From Candidatus Bathyarchaeota archaeon (lineage in GTDB: Archaea; Thermoproteota; Bathyarchaeia; 40CM-2-53-6; RBG-13-38-9), in assembly GCA_026015225.1 (NCBI GenBank), contig JAOZGV010000112.1, positions 1 through 8,972 of the forward strand: a stretch of DNA of 8,972 nucleotides, written 5' to 3'. Shown here piece after piece: positions 1 through 5,764 of this stretch. Within the stretch, counting starts at the first letter, position 1; each line of letters starts with the position of its first letter. The notes below the pieces were generated by a model that was not told where the DNA came from, made no database searches, and worked only from the letters and a program-made list of their open reading frames with translations. A program made the position numbers and the translations under genes.

Positions 1-1131
1 ACCTAATTTTTCTCCTTCTACAAGCTGTGCTCTCCATTCTGTTGTCATATCCTCTGTCTTAAAGATTTGAAAAGGTCCCCACTCAGATAATTTTGAGAAT
101 TTATCATCGCCAGATTCCATGGAGCTTACCTCTTCAGCTGCAGATCCTAAATTTCCAGGAGAATTTATTATAGCATCTGAAGTTGCTTTATCGATTGCTA
201 TAGGATCTTTGGATGCAAATATACCAATATCTGGAACCATAGGAGTGTCTCCAAAATCTGCGCAATCACAGTGAGGGGTAATATCGTAAGCTAAGTTCAT
301 GAAAGCCAACTTTTCTTTTCCAAAATGATTAAAAACCGCAGACGCAGCATCAACATTACGAATAATCAATTCTTTATTTTGTTTATGATGCATATCATTC
401 CATTTAGAAAAAGCCTTCTGCGGACATACATCCCAACAGCCACATCCCCAAATGCATTCCTTTTCAATAACTTGAGGTTTTCCATTCATTCTTTGTATAG
501 CTTTAACTGGACAAAAATCAATGCAGATTCCACAATCGTTGCATTTCTTTTGATCTATACTTGGCTTTAATGCTAAATGGAACTGACCTTTATACGGTTT
601 TGTAACACAACCAATTCCGATATTCTTCAATGATGCAGCAAATCCAGTTCTTGGATGGCCTTTTGCATGGGAAACCGAAATCATAGCATCAGATTCAACA
701 ATAGACTGAGCTATTTCAACTTCTTTATACATCTTTCCATTAGTTTTTATTTTTATACCCCACAAACCCTTTAGACCATCGGCAATAATTAAAGGAGCCC
801 CTAAAGTTTCTGGAGTAAATCCATGTAATATTGCTGTCTTAATGCAACCAACAGCAGTTCCTCTACTTGCTGCCAAACCTATTCCAGTGGTCTCAGCTAT
901 AAAGGGATTGCCACTAGCCTCTTTTATCTTATCGACTACTGCCCTTACATGTTGGGGCTTAAGGTGTCTATGATTCTCTCCCGTACCGATATGAATTTTA
1001 ACTGCGACTAGATCTCCTTTAGAAATTATATCTCTCATGGATGCTGCATCAAAAAGTCTCTGAATCTTAGCATAAACATTTTGTTCTGCTTTCTTTGCAC
1101 GCATATCTGCAAAAAATACTTTTGAAACCAA
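1..1131 (-). CDS. DUF362 family iron-sulfur protein, C-terminus cut by window edge
   Basis: The minus strand is open for 377 codons from a TTG at 1131 to the window edge, so the C-terminus is missing. I chose TTG because it gives an N-terminus (MVSKVFFADMRA) of the kind usual in the DUF362 family. The first ATG in frame, at 1104, would cut into it, and a GGAG lies upstream at 1145-1148. Segments such as VAVKIHIGTGENHRH, an alternating glycine/alanine-rich core and MISVSHAKGHPRTGFAASLKN fit DUF362. An inserted ferredoxin region has a canonical cluster, C197-x2-C200-x2-C203-x3-C207-P. It is followed by C226-x3-C230-x-C232-x3-C236-P, where the second cysteine is displaced by one. Proteins of this family are described as iron-sulfur centre proteins of unknown physiological role, so electron transfer is an inference. 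No signal peptide is seen, so it is probably cytoplasmic. It is divergent from the aldolase gene. Confidence 0.88.
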   Translation of the reverse strand, partial: MVSKVFFADMRAKKAEQNVYAKIQRLFDAASMRDIISKGDLVAVKIHIGTGENHRHLKPQHVRAVVDKIKEASGNPFIAETTGIGLAASRGTAVGCIKTAILHGFTPETLGAPLIIADGLKGLWGIKIKTNGKMYKEVEIAQSIVESDAMISVSHAKGHPRTGFAASLKNIGIGCVTKPYKGQFHLALKPSIDQKKCNDCGICIDFCPVKAIQRMNGKPQVIEKECIWGCGCWDVCPQKAFSKWNDMHHKQNKELIIRNVDAASAVFNHFGKEKLAFMNLAYDITPHCDCADFGDTPMVPDIGIFASKDPIAIDKATSDAIINSPGNLGSAAEEVSSMESGDDKFSKLSEWGPFQIFKTEDMTTEWRAQLVEGEKLG

Positions 1132-1164
1132 TCTATCAAAGCATCTCCGATCATTAGATAGACG

Positions 1165-1191
1165 TATTGATCACAGATCATCAATTATAAT
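1165..1191 (-). promoter_or_regulatory. Candidate promoter and operator for the DUF362 gene
   Basis: On the minus strand a TATA-like ATTATAATT lies at 1191-1183. It would place transcription start near 1160, leaving a leader of about 30 bases before the TTG at 1131. Just downstream of it are two overlapping inverted repeats: ATTGAT-N8-ATCAAT (1165-1184) and TGATC-ACA-GATCA (1168-1180). Dyad symmetry between a TATA box and the start point is a typical place for an archaeal repressor. The assignment is by position and symmetry only. Confidence 0.35.
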
Positions 1192-1235
1192 GGTTTTGGT
1201 GCCAATTTCGTTATGGTATCTTTTCAGAAAAAATT

Positions 1236-1254
1236 AGCGCGCGTGCTTTTTTTT
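1236..1254. repeat. GC-rich near-palindrome followed by a T8 tract
   Basis: AGCGCGCGTGCT (1236-1247) is a 12-base near-perfect palindrome, preceded by an A-rich run (1228-1233) and followed by eight T (1247-1254). It looks like a hairpin plus U-tract terminator on the plus strand. However, no sense gene runs into it from the left, because the left neighbour is on the other strand and begins at 1131. It resembles GC-rich palindromes elsewhere in the window (5271, 6837, 8815). It might instead insulate the divergent promoters or mark a small transcript. Confidence 0.45.
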
Positions 1255-1278
1255 ATTGAGAGGATTGTTAGAAATTCC

Positions 1279-1305
1279 TTATATTAATTTAGATTCTAAT
1301 AGAAT
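1279..1305 (+). promoter_or_regulatory. Candidate TATA box and operator-like dyad for the aldolase operon
   Basis: TTATATTA (1279-1286) is a TATA-like box that would start transcription near 1308-1312, about 30 bases before the aldolase ATG at 1343. Between the two sits a perfect inverted repeat, ATTCTA-A-TAGAAT (1293-1305), placed where a bound repressor would block initiation. A purine-rich AAGGAAG lies 6-12 bases before the ATG and may act as a weak ribosome binding site. Confidence 0.4.
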
Positions 1306-1342
1306 AAATTGATGGAAATAATTATCTCAAGGAAGTTAAAAA

Positions 1343-2248
1343 ATGGAAAAAGAAGATGTAATCGTTCCTTTAGACGTGCCTAAAGACAAGAGGAATAAAT
1401 TCATAGAGAATTATCTCAAAATAACTCTAAATTCAGGAAGATTGATGCTCTTTGCTGGAGATCAGAAGATCGAGCATCTAAATTCCGATTTCTACGGTAA
1501 TGGAATTCATCCGGATGATTCAGATCCTGAACATCTTTTTAGAATTGCAAGTAAAGCAAAAATTGGAATTTTTGCAACCCAGCTGGGTTTGATTGCGCGT
1601 TATGGAATGAATTATAGGGACATACAATATCTTGTAAAACTCAATTCAAAGACAAATTTAGTAAAAGCTGATCAAAAAGATCCTACTAGCAAACAACTAA
1701 TCGATATAAACCAACTCATAGAATTTCAAAATAATTGTGATCTCAAAATATTAGGAGTTGGATATACTATTTATTTGGGAAGTGAATTTGAGGCAGAAAT
1801 GTTAAGAGAAGCTAATCAGATAATTCTGGAAGCTCATAAACTTGGGCTGATTGTGGTTCTTTGGATCTACCCTAGGGGAAAAGCTGTAAAGGATGAACGA
1901 GACCCTCATCTAATTGCTGGAGCAGCTGGCGTAGCGGCATGTCTCGGTGCAGATTTTGTTAAGATAAATTATCCAAAGCAAAAAGGAAAAGAATCAAGGG
2001 AAATCTTTAAAGAAGTAATTAAAGCAGCAGGAAGGACAAAAGTGATATGTGCAGGAGGTTCTTCAACCGATGTTAAGACTTTCCTGCAAACGCTTCATGA
2101 TCAAATCGAGAGTGGAGCTGCAGGAAATGCAACTGGAAGAAATATTCATCAGAAAAGTCTAAATGACGCTATTAAGATGTGTAATGCCATATATGCAATA
2201 ACGATTGATAATTTAAGCGTAGAGAAAGTACTATCATTGTGGAAATAA
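1343..2248 (+). CDS. Class I (DhnA/FbaB-type) aldolase, probably fructose-bisphosphate aldolase-like
   Basis: This 301-residue protein has the archaeal-type class I aldolase layout, a single TIM barrel. Visible landmarks are LFAGDQKIEHLN (36-47), the central KILGVGYTIYLGSEFEAEM (135-153), WIYPRGKAV (174-182), the Schiff-base lysine K207 in GADFVKINYPK, and two phosphate-binding loops: CAGGSS (236-241) and GNATGRNIHQK (261-271). Such enzymes cleave or form fructose 1,6-bisphosphate through a lysine imine in the cytoplasm. Relatives of the same fold make other products, for example the aminodideoxyheptulosonate of archaeal aromatic biosynthesis, so the substrate is not certain. The ATG at 1343 is the only good start. 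The stop overlaps the ATG of the following phosphatase (TAATG), so the two are probably co-translated. Pyruvate kinase lies just beyond, in convergent orientation, which supports a role in glycolysis, gluconeogenesis or sugar-phosphate metabolism. Confidence 0.88.
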   Translation: MEKEDVIVPLDVPKDKRNKFIENYLKITLNSGRLMLFAGDQKIEHLNSDFYGNGIHPDDSDPEHLFRIASKAKIGIFATQLGLIARYGMNYRDIQYLVKLNSKTNLVKADQKDPTSKQLIDINQLIEFQNNCDLKILGVGYTIYLGSEFEAEMLREANQIILEAHKLGLIVVLWIYPRGKAVKDERDPHLIAGAAGVAACLGADFVKINYPKQKGKESREIFKEVIKAAGRTKVICAGGSSTDVKTFLQTLHDQIESGAAGNATGRNIHQKSLNDAIKMCNAIYAITIDNLSVEKVLSLWK

Positions 2249-2892
2249 TGAATAAATTATTAGTTTGCACAGATAGAGATGGAACGTTAATCTACGATGA
2301 GAAGTACCACCTGGGTCGAACGTCTGACTGGAAATCCAAGGTAAGAATTCTACCTACAGTCATTAAGGGATTGAAATCATTAAAATCAATTCCGAATACT
2401 CTAATTTACATGATAACTAATCAGCCTGGTGTTGCAATAAATGATTTCCCTCTTTTAACGCTTGAGAAAGCTCATGAGGTAAGTCAACACATAGTCGAGA
2501 TTATTAAAAACGAAGGGGGATTGATCGATGGATATTTCATATGCCCTCACGCTACACACGCATATGTTACAAAGAGAAGTAATTATGAATTTGATAAAAA
2601 GATGATCTGTGACTGCGAGTGTGCGAAACCAAGACCTGGAATGGTCTTTGATGTTTTAAAGAAAGAGGATCTTTCTAGAGATGATGTCGATATATACGTG
2701 ATAGGAGATAGGTCAAGTGATGTCCAAACCGCAATAAACGCGGATGGAATTGGAATTTTAATTCCTTTTGAAAACGAGGCTGGCGAAATAGAGCAAGTTA
2801 AGAATATGAATAATCCAAAAACCTATATCGCAAAGAATTTTTTTGATGCCGCACAATTCATAATAAGAGATTATCATGGGAAAATACTTTAG
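2248..2892 (+). CDS. HAD-superfamily phosphatase, GmhB/HisB-N type
   Basis: The protein has 214 residues from the ATG at 2248; a GTG at 2239 would add three residues inside the aldolase end. All HAD motifs are visible: TDRDGTL with nucleophile D9 and acid/base D11, TNQPG (58-61 region) as motif II, K127 in AKPRPGM as motif III, and GDRSSDV (153-159) as motif IV. C99-P-H101 together with C121, C123 and C125 matches the structural zinc loop of GmhB, the D-glycero-D-manno-heptose 1,7-bisphosphate phosphatase. Related histidinol-phosphate phosphatases share this loop. The likely reaction is therefore removal of phosphate from a small sugar or polyol phosphate in the cytoplasm. The TAATG overlap with the aldolase suggests it acts on, or limits, a product of that enzyme, which is inference. 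The exact substrate is unknown. The length is normal for GmhB (about 190 residues) plus a short C-terminal tail. Confidence 0.85.
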   Translation: MNKLLVCTDRDGTLIYDEKYHLGRTSDWKSKVRILPTVIKGLKSLKSIPNTLIYMITNQPGVAINDFPLLTLEKAHEVSQHIVEIIKNEGGLIDGYFICPHATHAYVTKRSNYEFDKKMICDCECAKPRPGMVFDVLKKEDLSRDDVDIYVIGDRSSDVQTAINADGIGILIPFENEAGEIEQVKNMNNPKTYIAKNFFDAAQFIIRDYHGKIL

Positions 2893-2934
2893 TTAAAAGA
2901 AATATGTTTACAGAAACTAGAGGTATTAGAGAAG

Positions 2935-4329
2935 CTATCGTTCTGAGTGAGTGAATTCACTTACATTGTGTATTTCAATTAAATTACTTGCATGCTCCTG
3001 AGTTGTTCTAAAAGCAGCTGTGAAGAGTACAGTTTCTTTGTCTTCGATCATTTTTTTTGAATGAAGTTTTTTAGCGACTGCAAGAATAGGATCATCCTTT
3101 TTATGGTACTCCATTTTCATGGGGTATACTCCATAAACTAATTTAAGTTGTTTTTCAACAGTTTCATCCGATGTTACCGCTATTATCGGTTGGGAGATCT
3201 TCAATCTCGCTATCATTCGAGCGGTATAACCAGATCTTGTTATTGCAACAATTTTATCTAGTGGCATGCTTGTACTTATTCTTTGAACTGCTTTACTTAT
3301 TGTATCAGTAATGTTAATGAATTTACCATCTAAGACATTACTAGGAACACTTTTTTCTGTTTCGAGTGCTATTCGAGACATCATTGAAACGGATTCAATT
3401 GGATGTTTTCCAATTGATGTTTCGCCCGAAAGCATAATTGCATCAGTACCATCAAGTATAGCATTTGCTATATCACTTACTTCAGCTCTGCTGGGTATTT
3501 GATCATTGATCATGGACTCCAACATTTCAGTTGCGGTTATAACAGTTTTTCCTTCTTGATTACATTTTTTGATTATCGTTTTTTGAATCATAGGAACTCT
3601 TTCAGTATCTATCTCCACTCCCAGATCGCCTCTAGCGATCATGATGCATTCTGCAATTTCAAGGATTTCATCAAAGTTTTTTACGCCTTCAGAATTTTCA
3701 ATCTTTGCGATTATCGCTCCTTTATAACCACTTTCTTTAACTTTCTTAACATCTTCAGAATTTCGTGTAAAAGAAAGAGCAATGTATTCTACATCGAGTT
3801 CTTTTGCAAGTTCAATAATTCTTAGATCTTTTTCTGAAAGAGTCGAAATCGCAAATTCTTTATGGGGAATATTTACTCCCTTACCATTACTAATTTTTCC
3901 ACCGTCAATAACTTTTAATTTAACTATCCCTTCATTTTTTTCGACTATGCGAGTCCAAATTTTGCCATTATCTATATATACTTCATCTCCTGGACCGATC
4001 TGGTCATAAAAATCATGGTTAAATCTGATGTCTTCATTCCTAAATCCGATTTTAATAAATTCGTTTTCTTGTACATACTTTGCTTCCTTAGAATAAAGGC
4101 GAATTTCTGGGCCTTTAATATCAAATATAATAGGTATCTCAGCTAAATCTCGAACATCTTCAATTATCGAATTATATTGCTCTCGGTTTCCATAAGCTGT
4201 ATTAATTCGTGCACCGTTCATTCCAGCTTTAAACATTTTATCAATTATTTTCTTTTGGATACTAGCTGGTCCAATCGAACAGATGATCTTTGTTTTTTTG
4301 CTATATTTAGGAAGGTAGTCATTTTTCAT
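2935..4329 (-). CDS. pyk: Pyruvate kinase
   Basis: The protein is 464 residues from the ATG at 4329; a GTG at 4344 would add five. It converts phosphoenolpyruvate and ADP to pyruvate and ATP in the cytoplasm. Typical landmarks are KTKIICSIGPAS (12-23), FDIKGPEIR (69-77), AKIENSEGV with K209 and E211, IARGDLGVEI with D235 (231-240), TATEMLESM (265-273) and SRAEVSDIANAILDGTD (280-296). The MLSGET signature (299-304) follows. The lid (B) domain lies at about 76-158. The C-terminal domain ends in a divergent HASNLIEIHNV, and length is normal. An oddity is the usual RxNFSHG loop, which reads R41-I-N43-T-A45-Y46-G47 and so loses the serine and histidine. E75 in KGPE is the residue associated with potassium-dependent forms. 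The gene is convergent with the aldolase-phosphatase pair and separated from it by 42 bases. Confidence 0.95.
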   Translation of the reverse strand: MKNDYLPKYSKKTKIICSIGPASIQKKIIDKMFKAGMNGARINTAYGNREQYNSIIEDVRDLAEIPIIFDIKGPEIRLYSKEAKYVQENEFIKIGFRNEDIRFNHDFYDQIGPGDEVYIDNGKIWTRIVEKNEGIVKLKVIDGGKISNGKGVNIPHKEFAISTLSEKDLRIIELAKELDVEYIALSFTRNSEDVKKVKESGYKGAIIAKIENSEGVKNFDEILEIAECIMIARGDLGVEIDTERVPMIQKTIIKKCNQEGKTVITATEMLESMINDQIPSRAEVSDIANAILDGTDAIMLSGETSIGKHPIESVSMMSRIALETEKSVPSNVLDGKFINITDTISKAVQRISTSMPLDKIVAITRSGYTARMIARLKISQPIIAVTSDETVEKQLKLVYGVYPMKMEYHKKDDPILAVAKKLHSKKMIEDKETVLFTAAFRTTQEHASNLIEIHNVSEFTHSER

Positions 4330-4370
4330 GATTTTAGCCTGCACTCGTAAGCTGAAAAAATCTTACTCTA

Positions 4371-4378
4371 TTATATTC
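4371..4378 (-). promoter_or_regulatory. Candidate TATA box of the pyruvate kinase gene
   Basis: The minus strand reads AATATAAT here, about 42-49 bases before the ATG at 4329. A start point some 27 bases downstream would fall near 4345-4350. That gives a leader of about 16-20 bases for the ATG and almost none for the alternative GTG at 4344, which favours the ATG. Confidence 0.4.
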
Positions 4379-4514
4379 TAACTTTTACTGTTAAATAATT
4401 TGACTCTTCATAAGAATTCCAAGGCGCTAAGAAAAGTTTCATATTACTTTACAATTAATTTTTGATAATAAATCCATTAGATGGACTATATCAGAGATTC
4501 ATAAATAAGGTGTG
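4379..4514. other. Spacer between pyruvate kinase and the Alba-like gene
   Basis: These bases carry no open frame of useful length. Both neighbours are on the minus strand, so this is the 3' region of the gene starting at 4886. A minus-strand T-rich tract (AACTTTTCTT, 4439-4430) could end its transcript. The short GGCGCT at 4424-4429 is another GCGC-containing spacer motif. No RNA gene is apparent. Confidence 0.4.
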
Positions 4515-4886
4515 TTAATTAAAATACTTATATTCCACTCTGGTGTCATTCCTCGATTCTAAACATTTTGCTAACCATAAGGCAAATTCTCTTGGAAAGA
4601 TTTCAAGAGTTCTTGATTCTCCTGTAAATGGCGTATCGCATTTGATCAATCCATAATTCTGAAATAATGCAACTTGACACATAGCCTCTCCGAGATTTCT
4701 TCTTCCTAGACCCATAACATCAACTTCTGTATCTTTCATTTTTAATATGCCATCTAAAAATAGGTTTGCAAAGTACTCTGCTGATCTTTTTGGCCATATT
4801 TCTATGCTATATTTTTCAACTTTCTTATCTGAAAATTTAAAAATGGCAGAATCGGAAAGAGAGCTAATTTCTAATCGTTTTTTCAT
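4515..4886 (-). CDS. Small basic protein, possible Alba-superfamily nucleic-acid-binding protein
   Basis: This is a 123-residue protein without a signal peptide or membrane segment. I do not recognise it at family level, but the order of elements resembles Alba (beta-alpha-beta-alpha-beta-beta). YSIEIWPKRSAEYFANLFL (26-44) lines up with the Alba N-terminal strand, KKP loop and helix, keeping a lysine/arginine pair (K33, R34) and Y38. TEVDVMGLGRRNLGEAM (53-69) lines up with the strand followed by GRAISKAV of Alba. RTLEIFP (92-98) would be the last strand. A C-terminal helix, FALWLAKCLES (101-111), is extra. If the match holds, the protein would bind DNA or RNA. The start is an ATG preceded by a perfect dyad at 4888-4898. 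It is divergent from the small helical protein at 4987. Coding looks real from composition and isolation, while function is tentative. Confidence 0.6.
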   Translation of the reverse strand: MKKRLEISSLSDSAIFKFSDKKVEKYSIEIWPKRSAEYFANLFLDGILKMKDTEVDVMGLGRRNLGEAMCQVALFQNYGLIKCDTPFTGESRTLEIFPREFALWLAKCLESRNDTRVEYKYFN

Positions 4887-4887
4887 A

Positions 4888-4898
4888 CTTGACTCAAG
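4888..4898 (-). promoter_or_regulatory. Dyad symmetry at the translation start of the Alba-like gene
   Basis: CTTGA-C-TCAAG is a perfect 11-base inverted repeat ending one base before the ATG at 4886, where a ribosome binding site would lie. It could be an operator or an RNA element for autoregulation. There is no recognisable Shine-Dalgarno sequence otherwise. Confidence 0.25.
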
Positions 4899-4928
4899 AT
4901 AGTATTATTATCGGAGGATTGTTTTATT

Positions 4929-4962
4929 TATTATCTATTATCTAATAATATCTTTTTATATA
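4929..4962. promoter_or_regulatory. Divergent promoter region with TATA box for the gene at 4987
   Basis: TTTATATA (4955-4962) is a consensus archaeal TATA box for the plus strand, about 25-32 bases before the ATG at 4987, so the transcript is probably leaderless or nearly so. The sequence around it (TTTTTATATAGAAAAA) is nearly symmetrical and could also serve the divergent gene. Next to it the heptamer ATTATCT is repeated in tandem (4930-4943), followed by AATAAT. Confidence 0.45.
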
Positions 4963-4986
4963 GAAAAATTCACAATCAGAGATAGA

Positions 4987-5268
4987 ATGGAAGAAATTAT
5001 TCCTAGAAAAATATTAGGGAAATTAAAAGAATATCAAGGAATTATTGAATCGACCATCAATAACTACGATTCTACTCAGTTATTGCAATTAAAGCTAGCT
5101 TTGTCAACAACGAACGAGTATATTCCTTCTTTAAAGGAGGAGTTGAAAAATGATTTAAATAAAGATTTGCGCCGATTTCTTGAAAGAGAATTAGAAATTT
5201 GGCTTGAGAAAAAAGAAGCACTTTCAATTGCAATAAAGAATATTGAAAAATATTTGAGACAAGTTTAG
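4987..5268 (+). CDS. Small helical protein of unknown function
   Basis: This is a 93-residue protein that I do not recognise. It is highly charged (many Lys, Glu and Asp), has no cysteine, no signal and no membrane segment, and should be almost entirely alpha-helical. A first amphipathic helix covers about 5-35, a second about 47-63 (SLKEELKNDLNKDLRRF), and a third about 64-92 (ERELEIWLEKKEALSIAIKN). The spacing of Leu and Ile suggests a short helical bundle or coiled-coil dimer. A TATA box 25-32 bases upstream of the ATG supports expression, probably as a leaderless message. It is divergent from the Alba-like gene, and a GC-rich inverted repeat follows the stop by two bases. A structural or regulatory partner role is possible but unsupported. 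Confidence 0.7.
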   Translation: MEEIIPRKILGKLKEYQGIIESTINNYDSTQLLQLKLALSTTNEYIPSLKEELKNDLNKDLRRFLERELEIWLEKKEALSIAIKNIEKYLRQV

Positions 5269-5270
5269 AG

Positions 5271-5282
5271 ACGCGCATGCGT
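5271..5282 (+). repeat. GC-rich inverted repeat just after a stop codon
   Basis: ACGC-GCAT-GCGT forms a perfect 4-base stem with a 4-base loop, containing the 8-base palindrome CGCATGCG. It starts two bases after the stop of the gene ending at 5268. No T-tract follows directly, so it is not a classical terminator. It belongs with the similar motifs at 1236, 6837 and 8815. Confidence 0.5.
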
Positions 5283-5301
5283 AAGAATATTAATTATTGC
5301 T

Positions 5302-5309
5302 AAAAAAAA
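5302..5309 (-). terminator. U-tract terminator for the AhpD-like gene
   Basis: On the minus strand a run of eight T lies about 38 bases after the stop codon of the gene ending at 5347. Runs of U without a strong hairpin are the usual archaeal termination signal. On the plus strand, TTCTTTCTTTTT (5338-5347 area) may do the same for the small gene ending at 5268. Confidence 0.45.
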
Positions 5310-5346
5310 TATTAATAAATTCTGTATGTTGAAAAATTCTTTCTTT

Positions 5347-5691
5347 TTAATCAAGATGTCCCATTTCTTCCAACAGTTTTACTACCCTCAAAGATTCAGC
5401 AATTCCAGTAGTTCCACTCATCGCTACTTCAACGGCCAATGTCTCTAGTACTTCTACTTTTGTAGCTCCAGCATCAATTGCTCTTTTAGTTTGTGATATA
5501 ATACAATTTGTACATCCAGCTCTGAGAGCAATAGCGAGTGCTAAAAGCCTCTTTGTTTTTGAACTTAGCGCTCCATCCTGATACACCAAATCTAAAAATT
5601 TGTATTCAGCATCCATTACGTCAGGCAGATTTTGTTTAAATTTCTCTAAAAGTCTCATACGCCCCTCATTAAGTTGCAATTGGTTTTCCAT
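5347..5691 (-). CDS. Carboxymuconolactone decarboxylase / AhpD-like family protein
   Basis: This 114-residue protein is a single CMD-type helical domain. The core reads KTKRLLALAIALRAGCTNC (45-63), followed by AIDAGATKVEVLETL (71-85) and a small-residue motif, SGTTGIAESLRV (92-103). The redox pair C60-x2-C63 of AhpD-type peroxidase partners is present. In well-studied AhpD proteins the relay also needs a glutamate twelve residues before the first cysteine and a histidine four after the second. Here these positions are R48 and Q67. From memory such QT-type sequences form a subfamily, so the change may be a family trait. A role in thiol redox or peroxide defence is plausible but not shown. The protein is cytoplasmic with a normal domain length. 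It is divergent from DNA polymerase IV, with a 73-base shared spacer. Confidence 0.85.
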   Translation of the reverse strand: MENQLQLNEGRMRLLEKFKQNLPDVMDAEYKFLDLVYQDGALSSKTKRLLALAIALRAGCTNCIISQTKRAIDAGATKVEVLETLAVEVAMSGTTGIAESLRVVKLLEEMGHLD

Positions 5692-5721
5692 TTTTTAATC
5701 TTCTTATTATCAATTTAACCA

Positions 5722-5749
5722 CTTTAATAAAAAATATTAGTTTTATATA
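5722..5749. promoter_or_regulatory. Shared divergent promoter region of the AhpD-like and polymerase IV genes
   Basis: TTTATATA (5742-5749) is a strong TATA box. Read on the minus strand it sits about 50 bases before the AhpD-like ATG (5691), which fits a leader of about 28 bases. For the polymerase it is only 16-23 bases before the GTG at 5765, which is too close. The alternative TTTAATAA (5723-5730) is better spaced for the plus strand. Both genes must share this 73-base spacer. Confidence 0.4.
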
Positions 5750-5764
5750 CATTATAGAAGAGTT

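Noticed and set aside
325..570. Plus-strand open frame of 81 codons opposite the DUF362 gene
   Set aside because: It lies wholly antisense to the ferredoxin region of DUF362, has no family resemblance, and its translation is typical antisense noise.
2947..2958. Palindrome AGTGAATTCACT near the 3' end of pyruvate kinase as a terminator between convergent genes
   Set aside because: It lies inside the coding region, has no T-tract in either direction and is too short to call.
3311..4009. Three plus-strand open frames opposite pyruvate kinase
   Set aside because: They overlap a well-supported gene on the other strand and overlap one another. Their products are rich in Phe, Ser and Ile as expected for antisense reading.
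5133..5152. Near-perfect Shine-Dalgarno (AAAGGAGG) followed by ATG inside the gene at 4987
   Set aside because: The ATG is out of frame and meets a stop after two codons. The purine run simply encodes Lys-Glu-Glu.
5072..5278. Minus-strand open frame opposite the small helical gene
   Set aside because: No promoter or ribosome binding site serves it. The plus-strand gene has a well-placed TATA box and a coherent helical composition.
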